Source of the DNA: Chrysaora quinquecirrha | Lineage: Eukaryota > Cnidaria > Scyphozoa > Semaeostomeae > Pelagiidae | Reading direction: 5' to 3' | DNA: 64,000 bases | Assembly: GCA_014526335.1 (NCBI GenBank) | Contig: JACTAT010000012.1 | Location: forward strand, 1,831,318 to 1,895,317 | Shown: positions 34,940 to 45,439 of the stretch, piece by piece | Layout: each line of letters opens with the position of its first letter | Numbering within the stretch: position 1 is the stretch's first letter | Notes under the pieces: model-generated | Told to the model about the DNA's origin: nothing | What the model saw: only the letters and a program-made list of their open reading frames with translations | The model's database searches: none | Made by a program: the position numbers and the translations under genes

Positions 34940-36208
34940 ATGGAGAACGAAGTGATCTTAGAAGAAGACGACACATCGTGCAAAGAGAAGAAAACGCAGA
35001 CGACAAAATGCAAGTTCGTCACTCAGACGGAGTTCATTGATCTACAATCGTCCGTTGGGGAAATTCGGGCAGAAATGGCCAATTTGGTTCCTTTCTTGCA
35101 CGATTCCCTTGGTCCGGCGAAGAAGAAAGCCTGCATTGGCGACACGACCGTTGCCGACTCAAATGGCAGTCAGGCTGCCACTTCTCAACCAGAAATTTTA
35201 TCGTGTTCAACTGAGAATCAGTTTCTCACCACTAACGGCAATCAGTTTGCCTTGTCTTCACTTGGAGATCAGTTTTCCACTACTCAGAATCCTTCTGGAT
35301 TGCTCGATGTGGGTATGCCTATGGCTTTAAACCCCGTATCGCCGGTAGCTCCCAGCACTTTTTCTGTGGAACCTGCCGAAGGCCAATTTGTTCCTACGTT
35401 CGATAACGTAGATTACAATTTTTCAAAATTTCTACCGCCGACAACTGCACAAGAGGTAGTGCAACTCCACTTCGTCGAAGACGAAGCAGTAGGCCCTAAA
35501 ATTTCCGAGTCCTACGCAAAATATGTTGAGGACTGTTGCAGGAAACGAATCCTCAATACAGAGCTCAATAAATTCAAGGAGGCTATAAAAAGGCCAGAAA
35601 ATTGCCCAGCACTCAGTGTGCCGACCATAAATCCAAATCTCTGGGCACAGTTGCCCAAAGATAGCAAAGAACATGATAAAAGGCTTCAGAATGCCCAAGC
35701 ACTTCTGGCAAAGGGTTTGACTGGAATTGTTGAAGTCAAAGAGACTCTTCTCCAGTTAAATACTCATCCGGATAAGTTCCTGTCGCTTTTTAAAGGCTTA
35801 AATGATAAGCTTGATGCTTGTGTTGCCCTCCTGGGAACTGCATACCCGGAATCGTCCTATCGAAGAAGAGATCTTTTCAAGCCGGCCATAAATCCACGAT
35901 TTCATTCCCTCTGCAGCTCTAAAACCCCCATTACAAACTTTTTGTTTGGGGATAACGTTTTAGAAGCTGTAAAAAGCATCCAATCTTCACAAAAAGTGAC
36001 TAGATCTATAGCTCCACAACGTGGAAACTCTGCAACGCTTCCTCGGCCGTTATTTCGCAATCCTTCTCACTCCCAGCCAAATCGCCAGAGTCATTTAAAC
36101 TACCGAGGCCAAACCAACAACTCTTGGCGTTCCAAGCAAGGCCAGAAACAGACGACCAATCAGTCTCAGAACAACCCATCATTCATGAAAAGGAACCAAC
36201 AAAAGTGA
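34940..36208 (+). CDS. DIRS gag-like protein
   Basis: 422 codons, intact, from the ATG about 50 bp after the ITR. It has an acidic/basic N-terminus with a potential coiled coil (FIDLQSSVGEIRAEMANL), a Ser/Thr/Pro-rich linker, a folded helical middle (ESYAKYVEDCCRKRILNTEL) and an Arg/Asn/Gln-rich basic C-terminus suited to binding nucleic acid. It precedes the RT frame with a short overlap. Assignment rests on position and character rather than a signature motif. Confidence 0.75.
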   Translation: MENEVILEEDDTSCKEKKTQTTKCKFVTQTEFIDLQSSVGEIRAEMANLVPFLHDSLGPAKKKACIGDTTVADSNGSQAATSQPEILSCSTENQFLTTNGNQFALSSLGDQFSTTQNPSGLLDVGMPMALNPVSPVAPSTFSVEPAEGQFVPTFDNVDYNFSKFLPPTTAQEVVQLHFVEDEAVGPKISESYAKYVEDCCRKRILNTELNKFKEAIKRPENCPALSVPTINPNLWAQLPKDSKEHDKRLQNAQALLAKGLTGIVEVKETLLQLNTHPDKFLSLFKGLNDKLDACVALLGTAYPESSYRRRDLFKPAINPRFHSLCSSKTPITNFLFGDNVLEAVKSIQSSQKVTRSIAPQRGNSATLPRPLFRNPSHSQPNRQSHLNYRGQTNNSWRSKQGQKQTTNQSQNNPSFMKRNQQK

Positions 36209-36396
36209 ATCAAGAACAACAGGTAACGGGAAAAACTAAATGTTTTCTTCATAACTGGCGTAAAATAACTTCAAATAAATTTGTACTCAGCCTTGTTCGT
36301 GGCATTCGTATCAATTTTACTGCCACTCCTTTCCAACTTCTCCCTCCAAAACCTATTCCGTTTTGTGAGAACGAAGTTACTTGCATCGATAGATAC
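36209..36396 (+). pseudogene. DIRS reverse transcriptase, N-terminal piece
   Basis: The frame opened by the ORF at 36124 reads 'NQEQQVTGKTKCFLHNWRKI', 'TSNKFVLSLVRGIRINFTAT' and 'ENEVTCID', the standard start of DIRS RT proteins. LINE sequence begins just after 36396. The protein resumes at 42187 (see that entry). Confidence 0.75.
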
Positions 36397-36489
36397 AGTT
36401 TGAGGTTTTTAAATGTGTTAGCGGTGTTGTGGAACAAAATCCTATCTTTGTTGAATTGGACCGACAGACTATTACTTATTCTCAGCATG

Positions 36490-37363
36490 GACGAATAAAT
36501 TGAAGAATGCACCATCAGAGACGCTATAGCAGATATAAGAGAGAAAAGACACCGACCTGACAAGGAAAGCATTGCACGTTTTATAATCTCGAAACATGGC
36601 CTAACCATGGAAGCCATTCTCAACACCGTAGACAGAATGCTCGAAAAGGGTTCTATCACAAACAAAAAAACATCGAATGATGAAGATTCCTTTTATATAG
36701 CAAATGAAATCGTCAAAGGAAGCAACAAAGAGAAAACCGGCCAAATCTGCAATCCAGAGTCCCGAAAAAAGCGGTCTGCAATTCCAAGACTCCAGTGTCA
36801 ACAGCAAGCAGAAAGAAGCTTCTATCGACACGACCACACCCAAAACACCCAAAAAAACCAATGAATCAATTTTGATAGGGGAGAGCAGCACAGATTTGAG
36901 TAATTGGGCCAATGCCGTCACCTCGATGATGGGAAACATAAGTTTGTTAAATAATCTTCTACAAGAAGAACGAAGAAAATCATCAAATTTACTTGAAGAA
37001 AATTACTATCTCAAAATGAAAATTCAAGCTATGGAAACCAAACTCGATACCATTGTGCTAGAGAAAAATGAAAACAATATGAGACAAGAGAATGAGTGCT
37101 CGATAATAAAAGAAATTAGACGCCAATCGATAAATGAAGCAGAACGACACACAGAAGCAACAAAAGATGATTCTTCTCGCACAAAGGCATCAAGAAAATC
37201 AAGTAAATCCCAAACAAGCAACAGAAACAAAAAGCAAATGAGTGAAAAAACAACACAGGGCAGAAAGCAATCAAACCAAAATACGGAGACAACACAGCGA
37301 GCTCAGGGCCAGGGGAAAAATCGAAATGCCAAGAAAAGCGAAGAGAAAAACTCAAAGTTTTAA
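36490..37363 (+). pseudogene. LINE ORF1, winged-helix-like start and coiled coil
   Basis: Two frames joined by a shift near 36780. First 'TIRDAIADIREKRHRPDKES' with 'IARFIISKHGLTMEAILNTV', which resembles a small winged-helix fold. Then a Ser/Lys-rich linker, a coiled coil (MMGNISLLNNLLQEERRK, LKMKIQAMETKLDTIV) and a very basic C-terminal tail. An RNA-binding role is inferred from the family. Confidence 0.55.
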
Positions 37364-37847
37364 TTGCTGGAGATTCGCAACTCGAAGAATAAATGCCTCA
37401 GTGCTATCCAACAGCTATCGAGATGTTGACATCAAATTTAAACCTGGCATGAAAATCGAACAAACCACCAAAGCAGTTGGCAAAACCGAACATGATATCA
37501 TCATTATTCACGCGGCCACCAACAACATCGCCTCAAAGACACCAGAGCAACTAAGCAAAGAGGTTGTAAACCAATTAAAACATGTGCAAGACAACAACCC
37601 AAAGGCACGGATCGTATTCTCCTCCGTCATAAGAAGAAAGGACGACTCATCACTGAACTCAAAGGTAACAAAGTTGAATAAATTACTTGAGGATGAAACT
37701 GCTCTGAATGGATTCGATATGATTGACAACAGCAACATTGTTTTTAGTAATCTATGGACAGACGGGCTTCATATAAACGATGGGGGGGGGTTCGTAAGTT
37801 ATCTGGTAATTACAGTAAATTTATTAAATATTGTTAACAGCGAGTAG
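37352..37847 (+). pseudogene. LINE ORF1 SGNH-esterase-like domain
   Basis: Begins with a G-D-S block (VLIAGDSQL, one frameshift right after it) and continues 'KFKPGMKIEQTTKAVGKTEH', 'DIIIIHAATNNIASKTPEQL', 'NPKARIVFSSVIRRKDD', and the D-x-x-H block 'WTDGLHIND'. The order GDS..AATNNI..DGLH is that of SGNH hydrolases found in ORF1 of CR1/L2 LINEs. A frameshift in a G-run near 37790 ends it. Confidence 0.6.
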
Positions 37848-37899
37848 GCTCTGATAATAATAAAGATAAGTAAGAATCTGCGCTCGGGTAAGAAAAATG

Positions 37900-38640
37900 G
37901 TCTAAAAATAGCGTTTTTAAATATAGTTTCACTAAGAAAACACAGACATGAGCTGGGTATAATTCTTAGAGATAACGATATTGATATAATTGGCTTAAGT
38001 GAGACACGCCTAGATGGATCAGTGAAAGACCCGCATGTCAGCCTAAGCGGGTATAAAATTTACCGAAATGACCGGGATACTAACGGTGGGGGTGTGGCAT
38101 TCTATGTAAAAGAGGGCTTGCCTGAACCTATTGTAAGGATAAAAAGTAACGAATTAGAACTTTTGGCACTTTAGTTTTCACCGGAATTTGGAAAACCTTT
38201 CTTTGTCGTGTGCTGGTACCGGCCCCCTACTTCAGGAGCAGATCAAGTCTCATTTGAAAACCTAAGAGAGACTCTGAAAGAACTGGACAAGGAAGAAAAG
38301 GAGACAATTCTAATTGGTGATACCAACTGCGATTTCAAAAACAATCAAAACACAAACACCATAAAGCTCAAACAAATCTATGCCGAGTTTCAATTCTCCC
38401 AATTAATTAATAAATTTACTAGGGTTGCTATCACACGTAATGAACAAAGCGAATGACGAATGACGAAAACGCTGATAGATCATTTTTCTACAACGAGCCC
38501 CAGGCGCATTTTAAGACTGATATTCTGCGAATTGGGATGGTCGATCACTATTTGGTGTATGGGGTACGAAAAGTCAATGCTTGGAGACTCAATAGAAATA
38601 AAAACCGAAAGTTGTTGAGACTCAAGCCTTGCTAACTATA
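37900..38640 (+). pseudogene. LINE apurinic-type endonuclease domain
   Basis: Open stretches read 'LKIAFLNIVSLRKHRHELG', 'DIIGLSETRLDGSVKD', 'GGGVAFYVKEGLP', a TAG at 38172, 'VVCWYRPPTSGADQVSFENL', 'ILIGDTNCDF' and 'LIDHFSTTSP'. The conserved N, E (SETRLD), Y-RPP, D-x-N and final D-H blocks of exonuclease-endonuclease-phosphatase folds are visible. It would nick the target for target-primed reverse transcription, but the stop and a shift near 38455 disable it. Confidence 0.75.
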
Positions 38641-38720
38641 ATAAAACATCATTCATAAACGACCTACTCCAAATAGATTGGTCGAGCATCCTATCTCCCC
38701 TCGCAGAAAATCCCAATTCA

Positions 38721-39215
38721 ATGGCTACCACTTTTCAGGAGATTTTTGAGTCACTCATTGATATACATGCCCCATTGAAAAAAAGAAGGGTTCGCAATGA
38801 AACCGCTCCCTGGCTAAATCCATCAATACGAAAACTGATGAGGGAGAGGGACTCGGCCAAGAAAATGGCCTTTAAATTTCCTGACAAGTGGCCAATATAT
38901 AAGCAACTTAGAAATAAGGTAACAAAAGAGATAAAAGTTGCTATAGAGACACATTATTGTGGGTTGATTGACGAAAATAAGGGTAACCCCAAAATGATGT
39001 GGAAGACCATTAACAATGTGTTGGATAAATCTCAGAAGTCAACAACCCTCACGAGCTTAGACTTTGAGGGTAATAGACTTGTCAAAGAAGGTGATATAGC
39101 AGAGGCACTAAATCATCATTTTGTCACAGTTGGTCCCAAACTAGCAGATGAAATCGAGCAACGGATTAATGATGATCCTCTAATTCACGTAGCTAAGGAA
39201 TCTAACGTTATGAAA
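38721..39215 (+). pseudogene. LINE connector region between endonuclease and RT
   Basis: Reads 'PLKKRRVRNETAPWLNPSIR', 'KLMRERDSAKKMAFKF', 'KVTKEIKVAIETHYCGLIDE', 'NKGNPKMMWKTINNVLDKSQ' and 'ALNHHFVTVGPKLADEI', the standard linker of CR1/L2-type ORF2. Interrupted at TTAA by the 39220-40885 element. Confidence 0.75.
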
Positions 39216-39219
39216 TTAA

Positions 39220-40885
39220 AGTGGTTATGACGCCAAAATTTTTATTGGCTTATTTTATGAAACAAACATCGCTGATAACGATGGTGTAGTTTGTTTTTTG
39301 ATTTGCAAATTATTTTATTACAAAATGTGGGTTTTATTTCACCCACTCTGCATAAAAAGTGTCCCAAGAAAAACGCGGTCAGACCGCTGCGTCCCAGATC
39401 TCTGTGACGTAAAGTGTTTGTGTCGGATCTCAGCATCAACAGAGAAGCCTTAGAAGTTCCAGATTCCGAGGCTTGTTTACGCCCGTCAGCTGAGCAGAAG
39501 TTAAAAAATTTTAACTTCAACATCTGTAACAATGTTTTAATATACCAAAAAAGATTTTTCCTTATTTTTTTATTTTGTCTGTGCGGCGAGAGAAGCGTTT
39601 TCCCAACGACACTCCTCTCGAGTTCAGCAAAGGTAAGTGCCAAGCCATAATGTGATGAAAGCACGCTGAGGTTTCATTGTTCTTTCTGATGTTTTAATTG
39701 TTTTTCTGATCTGCATGAACTGTTTGAGTTCAATACTCAAATTACATTGACATTCAATCGAAGAAAAGTTCTGAATTTCAAGGAAATAAAGCAAAGCAGA
39801 ACAGAATATCCTCTCCGCTGCTGCTCTTATAAAGTGCAGAACAGACATCATTTCACGCGAAAGTCTTAAATTCATTATTATGAAAACATTCTCTATTACT
39901 AAGAAAAATACTCAATTTTTTCGTTTTCTTTTCTAAGAAACCTCTTATAAGAAACCAATAAATAACTAAAAAGCCCTTCGCCTGAAGTCGAAGAAACTCT
40001 AAGGATGCCAAATAAAATCAAGATATAATTTTCAATATTGTTTTCAAATATTTATAAATACATAGTATTTCTCTAAAACTCTTCAAAGTCCTAATAAACG
40101 TTTAATGAAGATATAATTTCTCTATCTTCACCAAGAAAGACACCACAAAAGATCTTGCACGTGCAAATTTAACTATAAAGGTGCTTTCTAAGAGTAAATT
40201 ATTGCAAAAACTTTTTTTACACAATGTCTTGCTTACAATTTAGGTTTGTTACCTATTTTGTTTTTATTTATAACATACCTTTCATTGACCACTCGTTTTT
40301 TGCGAGATCAAGATGTGCACCGACGGACGCTTGATTAATTTTAGACATAATTTTTTTTGAAGAAAGGATTTCCAGTTCTTATGTTAAATAAAGCTATAAT
40401 TTTACTTGCGGTTTGTCCAGAAAATGAATACTTCCATATTCTGGGTCGAATAATAAATAAGTTGACTTCAGCCTACTCCACTACCGTTTCATCCTGGATT
40501 CACTGCACTGTCAGCTTCTTCATCAAAGTTTACGAAAATATCAGCTTCATATGGCCGCTACAGGCCTCAAAAATAGCCTAAAGCTTTCTTCTTGGTCATC
40601 TGCTTTTTATTTTGTTCCTAAAAGTGATAAATTGTTGTTCTCGTGCGATTTTCTTGTCAAAATATATTCCATTTCTTATTGCTCGCCTTTGCACTTCCTC
40701 GTCGACACAAACACTTTACGTCACTCGACCCAGGCCGCTAGGACACTTTTTTGGAGGGAAATTCGAGTTTTAAACCCCGATTACTAATGAACTAAGGATT
40801 TTCGAGACTTTTGGTTTCGATTTTCGTTATCAGCATACTCAAATTGACCATAATCAAGAAAAAAAATTTTGGCGTCATAACCACT
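39220..40885. mobile_element. TTAA-flanked foldback-type DNA element, non-autonomous
   Basis: TTAA lies on both sides (39216-39219 and 40886-40889), and the ends form a 24-bp inverted repeat starting AGTGGTTATGACGCC. A second inner pair is perfect: GTGACGTAAAGTGTTTG at 39403 and its complement ending at 40725. No transposase is seen; the ORFs inside are unremarkable. TTAA duplications are made by piggyBac and Kolobok superfamilies. The ends lack piggyBac's usual CCC/CCT start, so a Kolobok-like origin is more likely (inference). Confidence 0.85.
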
Positions 40886-40889
40886 TTAA

Positions 40890-41998
40890 AATATCGACAA
40901 TGAGCAGGTTAATTTGACAATTTTCTTAGATCTCAAAAAAGCTTTTGACACCGTTGATCACAAGATCCTGCTCAGGAAACTAGAAGCATATGGAATCCAA
41001 GAACTAGCCGGAGACTGGTTCAAATCCTACCTTGAAAACAGACAACAATACTGCAAGCTCAACAGCTACGAATCACGGGCAAAGACAATCACTTGTGGTA
41101 TCCCCAAGGTTCCTGTCTAGGCCCCCTTCTATTCATAGTCTACCTTAATGATTTTGAAAAATGTTTAAACGCATCAAAGGCTGGCATGTATGCCGATGAT
41201 ACTCATGTAACATTAGCATCCAAAAGTGTTGATGAGTTGGTTTTGAAAGCGCACGAAGAACTGTACAATATTTCGGAATGGATGAGACTAAATAAATTGA
41301 GTGCTAATCCTAAAAAAACAGAGTATATGTTTATAGGTCATCCAAATCGAACCAACAGGATTGCCGAGCAAGAGCCGCTCAAATTAAACAATTCAGAAAT
41401 AAAAGAGTGAAAAAACAAAATCGTTGGGAGTAATTATCGATCAAGGGCTCAATTGGGATGACCAATTTAAGGCCGTCAAGGCAAAAATAGTCGGAGGCCT
41501 TGCCTCTTTAAAAAGCCTAAAAAACATCATTCCACAATCCCAACTAACCAACGTTTATCATGCCCTTATTGAAAGTCATATGAGATATGCAGATGTCATC
41601 TGGGGAGGTCTGTCTAACTCCAAAATGGAGTCACTACAGCGCCTACAAGACAGGGCAATTACAATAATCGACACTGCCAGAATAAAGGATCACTGGTCGA
41701 AAAAACTTTTAACGACTCAACAACTAGTAACGTTTGATCGATATGTTATGACATATAAAATCACAAATAGACTATGTCCAGAAAACCTTTGGAACAAATT
41801 CCAACGAAGATCGCATTACTCTAGTTACAATACCAGATTTTGCAATAATCTTCAAATTCCAAAGTATAATCTGGAGTACTCCAAAAGAGATTCTCTTACA
41901 CAGCTCTAAAGGCTTGGAATGAAATCCCTATGAACATTAGGGAGCTTCCTACCTTACACCAATTCAAAAAACATTTAAAGGATTATTTGACGAGCTGA
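40890..41998 (+). pseudogene. LINE reverse transcriptase, catalytic and C-terminal part
   Basis: Three frames in series: 'FLDLKKAFDTVDHKILLRKL' (40914-41120); 'GSCLGPLLFIVYLND' with 'MYADDTHVTLASKSVDELV' (41093-41410), where YADD is the RT active site; and 'KSLKNIIPQSQLTNVYHALI', 'RYADVIWGGLSN', 'LQRLQDRAITII' (41424-41909), the RT C-terminal region. The N-terminal RT motifs are deleted between 39215 and 40890. Two frameshifts remain. Confidence 0.8.
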
Positions 41999-42186
41999 AA
42001 CGTAACACAAACACGAGCCCTTGGAAGATCAGCTTAAACTTTTATCAATATAGGCCTGTATGTAAATTGTAAATTAGGAATCCTCATGAATATTTTTTTT
42101 TTGTTTTGCTATTATTGTATTATATATATTTCAGCTGAAAGGTTTTTCGTGTCAAAATAATTAAATATGAAAAATATGAAAATATG

Positions 42187-44021
42187 ATACCGAAATTCAA
42201 ACTCTCCTGCAAAAAGGTGCGATAGTTCCTGTCCATCCGATTAAGACCCAATTCATTTCAAATATTTTTACCCAACCTAAAAAGTCAGGGGGTTTACGAA
42301 CTATCATAAATCTCAAAAAACTGAATAAGTTTGTTGAAAAGATTCATTTCAAAATGGAACACATTCTGACGATTTTACCTCTTATCAAGAGGAATTCGTT
42401 TATGACGTCTCTTGATTTAAAAGACGCTTATTTTTCACTGCCAATGGCAAAACAATATCGAAAATATCTTCGTTTTATGTGGAAGGATGAAATATATGAA
42501 TATCAGTGTCTTTGCTTTGGCTTAAGCCTCGCTCCATTCTTTTTTACAAAAGTTATGAAGCCGATTTTTTCACAATTACGGCGAGAGAGCATTAACTGCA
42601 CATACTACATTGACGATAGTTTGTATATCAACAATTCCGAAACAACTTTGCAAGAAGAGACAAGTCGAGCAATGGCTCTCCTTGAAAGCCTTGGCTTTAC
42701 GGTAAATCGCGATAAATCGTCTTTCACCCCTGCGAAACGCATAAACCACCTTGGATTTGTAATCGATTCAGAAACTTACTCTGTCAGTTTACCTGACTAT
42801 AAAGTTACGAAAAATGAGCTTGCTTGTTTGGAACTGATCGAACAACGTCACGTAACAATTCGCTCATTTGCCAAGGTTATCGGTTTACTTGTCCCTTCTA
42901 TTCTTGCAGTTCGATATGCTCAGCTCCATACCCGCTACCTTGAAATTTACAAAACACAAAATCTACAACGCTTAGGTAACTATGATGAGAGGGTCTATCT
43001 GTCCTGCAAAATTCGCTCAGAACTTTGTTGGTGGAACAAAAATCTAAAGACCCACAATGGCCGTTCAATTGATGATATTCTAGGCCTTGACAAATGGCAA
43101 TACGAAACATATACCGATGCCAGTGAGCTCGGTTGGGGAGCTACTCTTTTCCAAGGAGGTCAATTACTCCAGCAAACGGGTGGCCGTTGGTCACAACGAG
43201 AGAAAACAAAACATATAAATTTTCTCGACCTCCAATCGATACAATTTGCTTTATTTGCATTTCATGATTTCATCGCAGGACATAACGTTAGATTGCACTG
43301 CGATAATACAACAGCTATATCATACGTTAATAAGTTTGGTGGCTGTCATAGCCCTTCATTAAATTACTTGAGCCGTAAAATCTGGCTCTGGTGCATCGAT
43401 AATCAAGTCTCCTTATTGTCCAGGAAATTTATCGATAATATTGAATGGAGTCTTGACATAACCATTTTTAATCGTCTTTGTACGCATTTTGGGCCACCAC
43501 AGATCGATTTATTTGCTTCCCGCCTAAATAACAAGGTGCCAGAATTCTATTCATGGCGCCCCGATCCCTTCTGCATCGGAGTAAATGCATTTTCCCATTC
43601 CTGGGATAACAAATATGGCTATGCATTTCCACCATTCAATCAGATTAGCAAAGTTTTACACAAGCTAACTAATCATCTGTCTTGCATAATTGTTCTAATT
43701 TGTCCCTTTTGGCCGAGCCAACCATGGTTTCCAATGTTATCTTCTTACCTTGTAGATTATCCTATTTTACTACCGTCTTTTCCTTCCTTGCTCAGATGTC
43801 CAGGCAAACCCGAAATCAAGCATCCTCTTTTACCGAAAATGAAACTCGTGGCTTGCAAATTGTCAGCAAACAACTATCTTCATACCAATTTCCTCAAAAA
43901 ACATTCCAAATCATGCTTGCAAGTTGGAAGAAAAACACGCAGAAAAACTACTCGTCAATCATTCGACAATGGCTTTCATTTTGCTGTGAAAAACACTTTA
44001 ATTCCGATGAACCCTCTGTAG
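42187..44021 (+). pseudogene. DIRS reverse transcriptase/RNase H, main part
   Basis: Continues the frame broken at 36396: 'TEIQTLLQKGAIVPVHPIKT', 'KSGGLRTIINLKKLNKFVEK', 'MTSLDLKDAYFSLPM', the active-site block 'CTYYIDDSLYINN' (YIDD), 'INHLGFVIDSETYSVSLP', then RNase H 'YTDASELGWGATLFQGG', 'INFLDLQSIQFALFAF' and 'VRLHCDNTTAISYVNKFGG'. Open to 44021, overlapping the recombinase ORF. Only the LINE insert disables it. Confidence 0.85.
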
Positions 44022-44836
44022 AATCAGTACTTAGTTTTTTAACTTTCCTCTTCCATCGTGGCATTGGCTACTCGCAAATAAATAAAGCACGTAGTGCGTT
44101 ATCAGTTTTGTATCCGGATATCCAGATTGGAAAACATCCACTTATTTCACGTTTTGTTCATGGTGTGAGAAACTTACACTCACCTCAGTCTAAATATCCC
44201 CTTTTGTGGGACGCGAAAACTTTACTTCGACATCTTGCTGAGTGGACTATTTCTGCATCTTCGCCTTTGAAGGACATCACTCGAAAGCTTGCTACAACAC
44301 TTGCTTGTGTTTCTGTTCAAAGAGTTCATACACTATCCTTGATTGATTGTAGATATATATTTTTCCACCAGAATGCGACTTATTTGTATATATATGCTGA
44401 TTTAAAAGTTTCTCGTCAGAGACCTTGTTTTGTTATTACTCTTCCCTCAGCAACAGAGGAAGATTGTTTTCACACAGTCGACCTTCTAAAGTTATATATT
44501 GAAAAGACTGCTGAATTTCGCCAGAACGATTTCCATCAACTTTTTCTTAGCTGGCGCCCTCCTCATCGACCAGTATCTACTGACACATTGGCGCGCAGTG
44601 TTTTACATGACTCTGGGATAAATATTCGTATCTTTGGAGCACACAGTGTCAGGGGGGCTACTGCGTCATATGCTTTGCAAAATAATGTCTCGATTGACAA
44701 CGTTTTACAAGCTGAAGATTGGTCTTGTTTACGTACTTTTAACAAACATTACAATCGCGTAAACAAGTTTTTGCCATCTACTGAACTCTCCAATTCAATT
44801 ACGAGAACTCTTGCCGATACGTCAACGAACGATTGA
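43682..44836 (+). CDS. DIRS tyrosine recombinase
   Basis: The ORF overlaps the RT end by 340 bp in another frame; the likely start is the ATG at 43796 (MSRQTRNQASSF), giving about 346 residues. The core-binding region (KTFQIMLASWKKNTQKNYSS) is followed by the catalytic domain with Arg in 'SVQRVHTLSLID', the H-x-x-R block 'FGAHSVRGATASYAL' and a C-terminal Tyr in 'FNKHYNRV'. It would integrate the circular cDNA into the genome. No stop or shift is seen; this is one of the best-preserved genes here. Confidence 0.85.
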   Translation: MHNCSNLSLLAEPTMVSNVIFLPCRLSYFTTVFSFLAQMSRQTRNQASSFTENETRGLQIVSKQLSSYQFPQKTFQIMLASWKKNTQKNYSSIIRQWLSFCCEKHFNSDEPSVESVLSFLTFLFHRGIGYSQINKARSALSVLYPDIQIGKHPLISRFVHGVRNLHSPQSKYPLLWDAKTLLRHLAEWTISASSPLKDITRKLATTLACVSVQRVHTLSLIDCRYIFFHQNATYLYIYADLKVSRQRPCFVITLPSATEEDCFHTVDLLKLYIEKTAEFRQNDFHQLFLSWRPPHRPVSTDTLARSVLHDSGINIRIFGAHSVRGATASYALQNNVSIDNVLQAEDWSCLRTFNKHYNRVNKFLPSTELSNSITRTLADTSTND

Positions 44837-45026
44837 TGAATTTATTGACTCATGCATTCTTTTGATTTATTGACTTCGCTTGTTATCATTCTTGCGTATG
44901 TTTCTTGTTTATTGAATTATATTTGACAAACTCGTTGATAAACGATTTTACGTGGGTGTTGTCTACCAATGTCAAATATCGGATCTAGGTTTGCTTTCAT
45001 TGCCTGGTGATGGTAATGGAAAAACG

Positions 45027-45172
45027 AGCTTTGAAGTCTCTAGTTAGAACGTAATTAGCTGTACTGCGCACAGCGATCCTCGATCCGGAGAGGAGGTGAG
45101 AAAGAATTCCTAATTGGAGGAGACTCGGCGAACTCCGATTTGAGTTCTTCGAGCCTCCTCGTAGCATCGAGA
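45027..45172. repeat. DIRS internal complementary region
   Basis: First half (45027 to about 45108) is the complement of the left terminus (GAGGTGAGAAAGAA), second half (from about 45109, TTCCTAATTGGAGG) the complement of the right terminus, so it spans the joined ends of a circle. This is the hallmark template used to complete DIRS circular DNA. Confidence 0.85.
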
Positions 45173-45240
45173 TCGCTGTCACCCAACCGAACCCTCTTTT
45201 TCCATTACCTTCACAGGAATGACCTTCATGGCTCTTCTGT

Positions 45241-45367
45241 AAAATACTGAGGAAAATGGGGCCGTGGCGTGTATTCATTACTTTTTTTTTGATTGATTGC
45301 TGTCAAGAGCGAGTTGGAATAACCAATAGGAATATATCTCTAGTTAGAACGTAATTAGCTGTGCTGC
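45241..45367. repeat. DIRS right inverted terminal repeat
   Basis: Exact reverse complement of 34762-34888 as read. Confidence 0.9.
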
Positions 45368-45439
45368 TGGCGATCTCGATCTACTGAGGAGGCTCGAAGA
45401 ACTCAAATCGGAGTTCGCCGAGTCTCCTCCAATTAGGAA

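Larger units (their letters stand above)
36397..42186 (+). mobile_element. CR1/L2-type (Jockey superfamily) LINE inserted in the DIRS RT
   Basis: 5.8 kb, ending in a short (ATGAAAAAT)-like tail at about 42160-42182. A short duplication, GATAC, appears at both edges (36389-36393 and 42185-42189, give or take a few bases). It carries ORF1 with a coiled coil and an SGNH-type domain, then an AP endonuclease and RT. Part of the RT before the FLDLKKAFDTVDH block is missing and a TTAA-flanked element interrupts it, so it is inactive. Confidence 0.8.
34723..45439 (+). mobile_element. DIRS retrotransposon, complete ends, RT split by a LINE
   Basis: Both flanks rejoin exactly (give or take 2 bp around AA) when compared with 22709-24257, so the boundaries are firm and no target duplication is seen, as expected for tyrosine-recombinase elements. 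The order is left ITR, gag, RT/RNase H, tyrosine recombinase, internal complementary region, right ITR. Without its 5.8 kb LINE insert the element would be about 4.9 kb, a normal DIRS size. Confidence 0.9.

Noticed and set aside
39242..39664. 140-codon minus ORF in the TTAA element
   Set aside because: No recognisable domain; overlaps an open frame on the other strand and spans subterminal inverted repeats.
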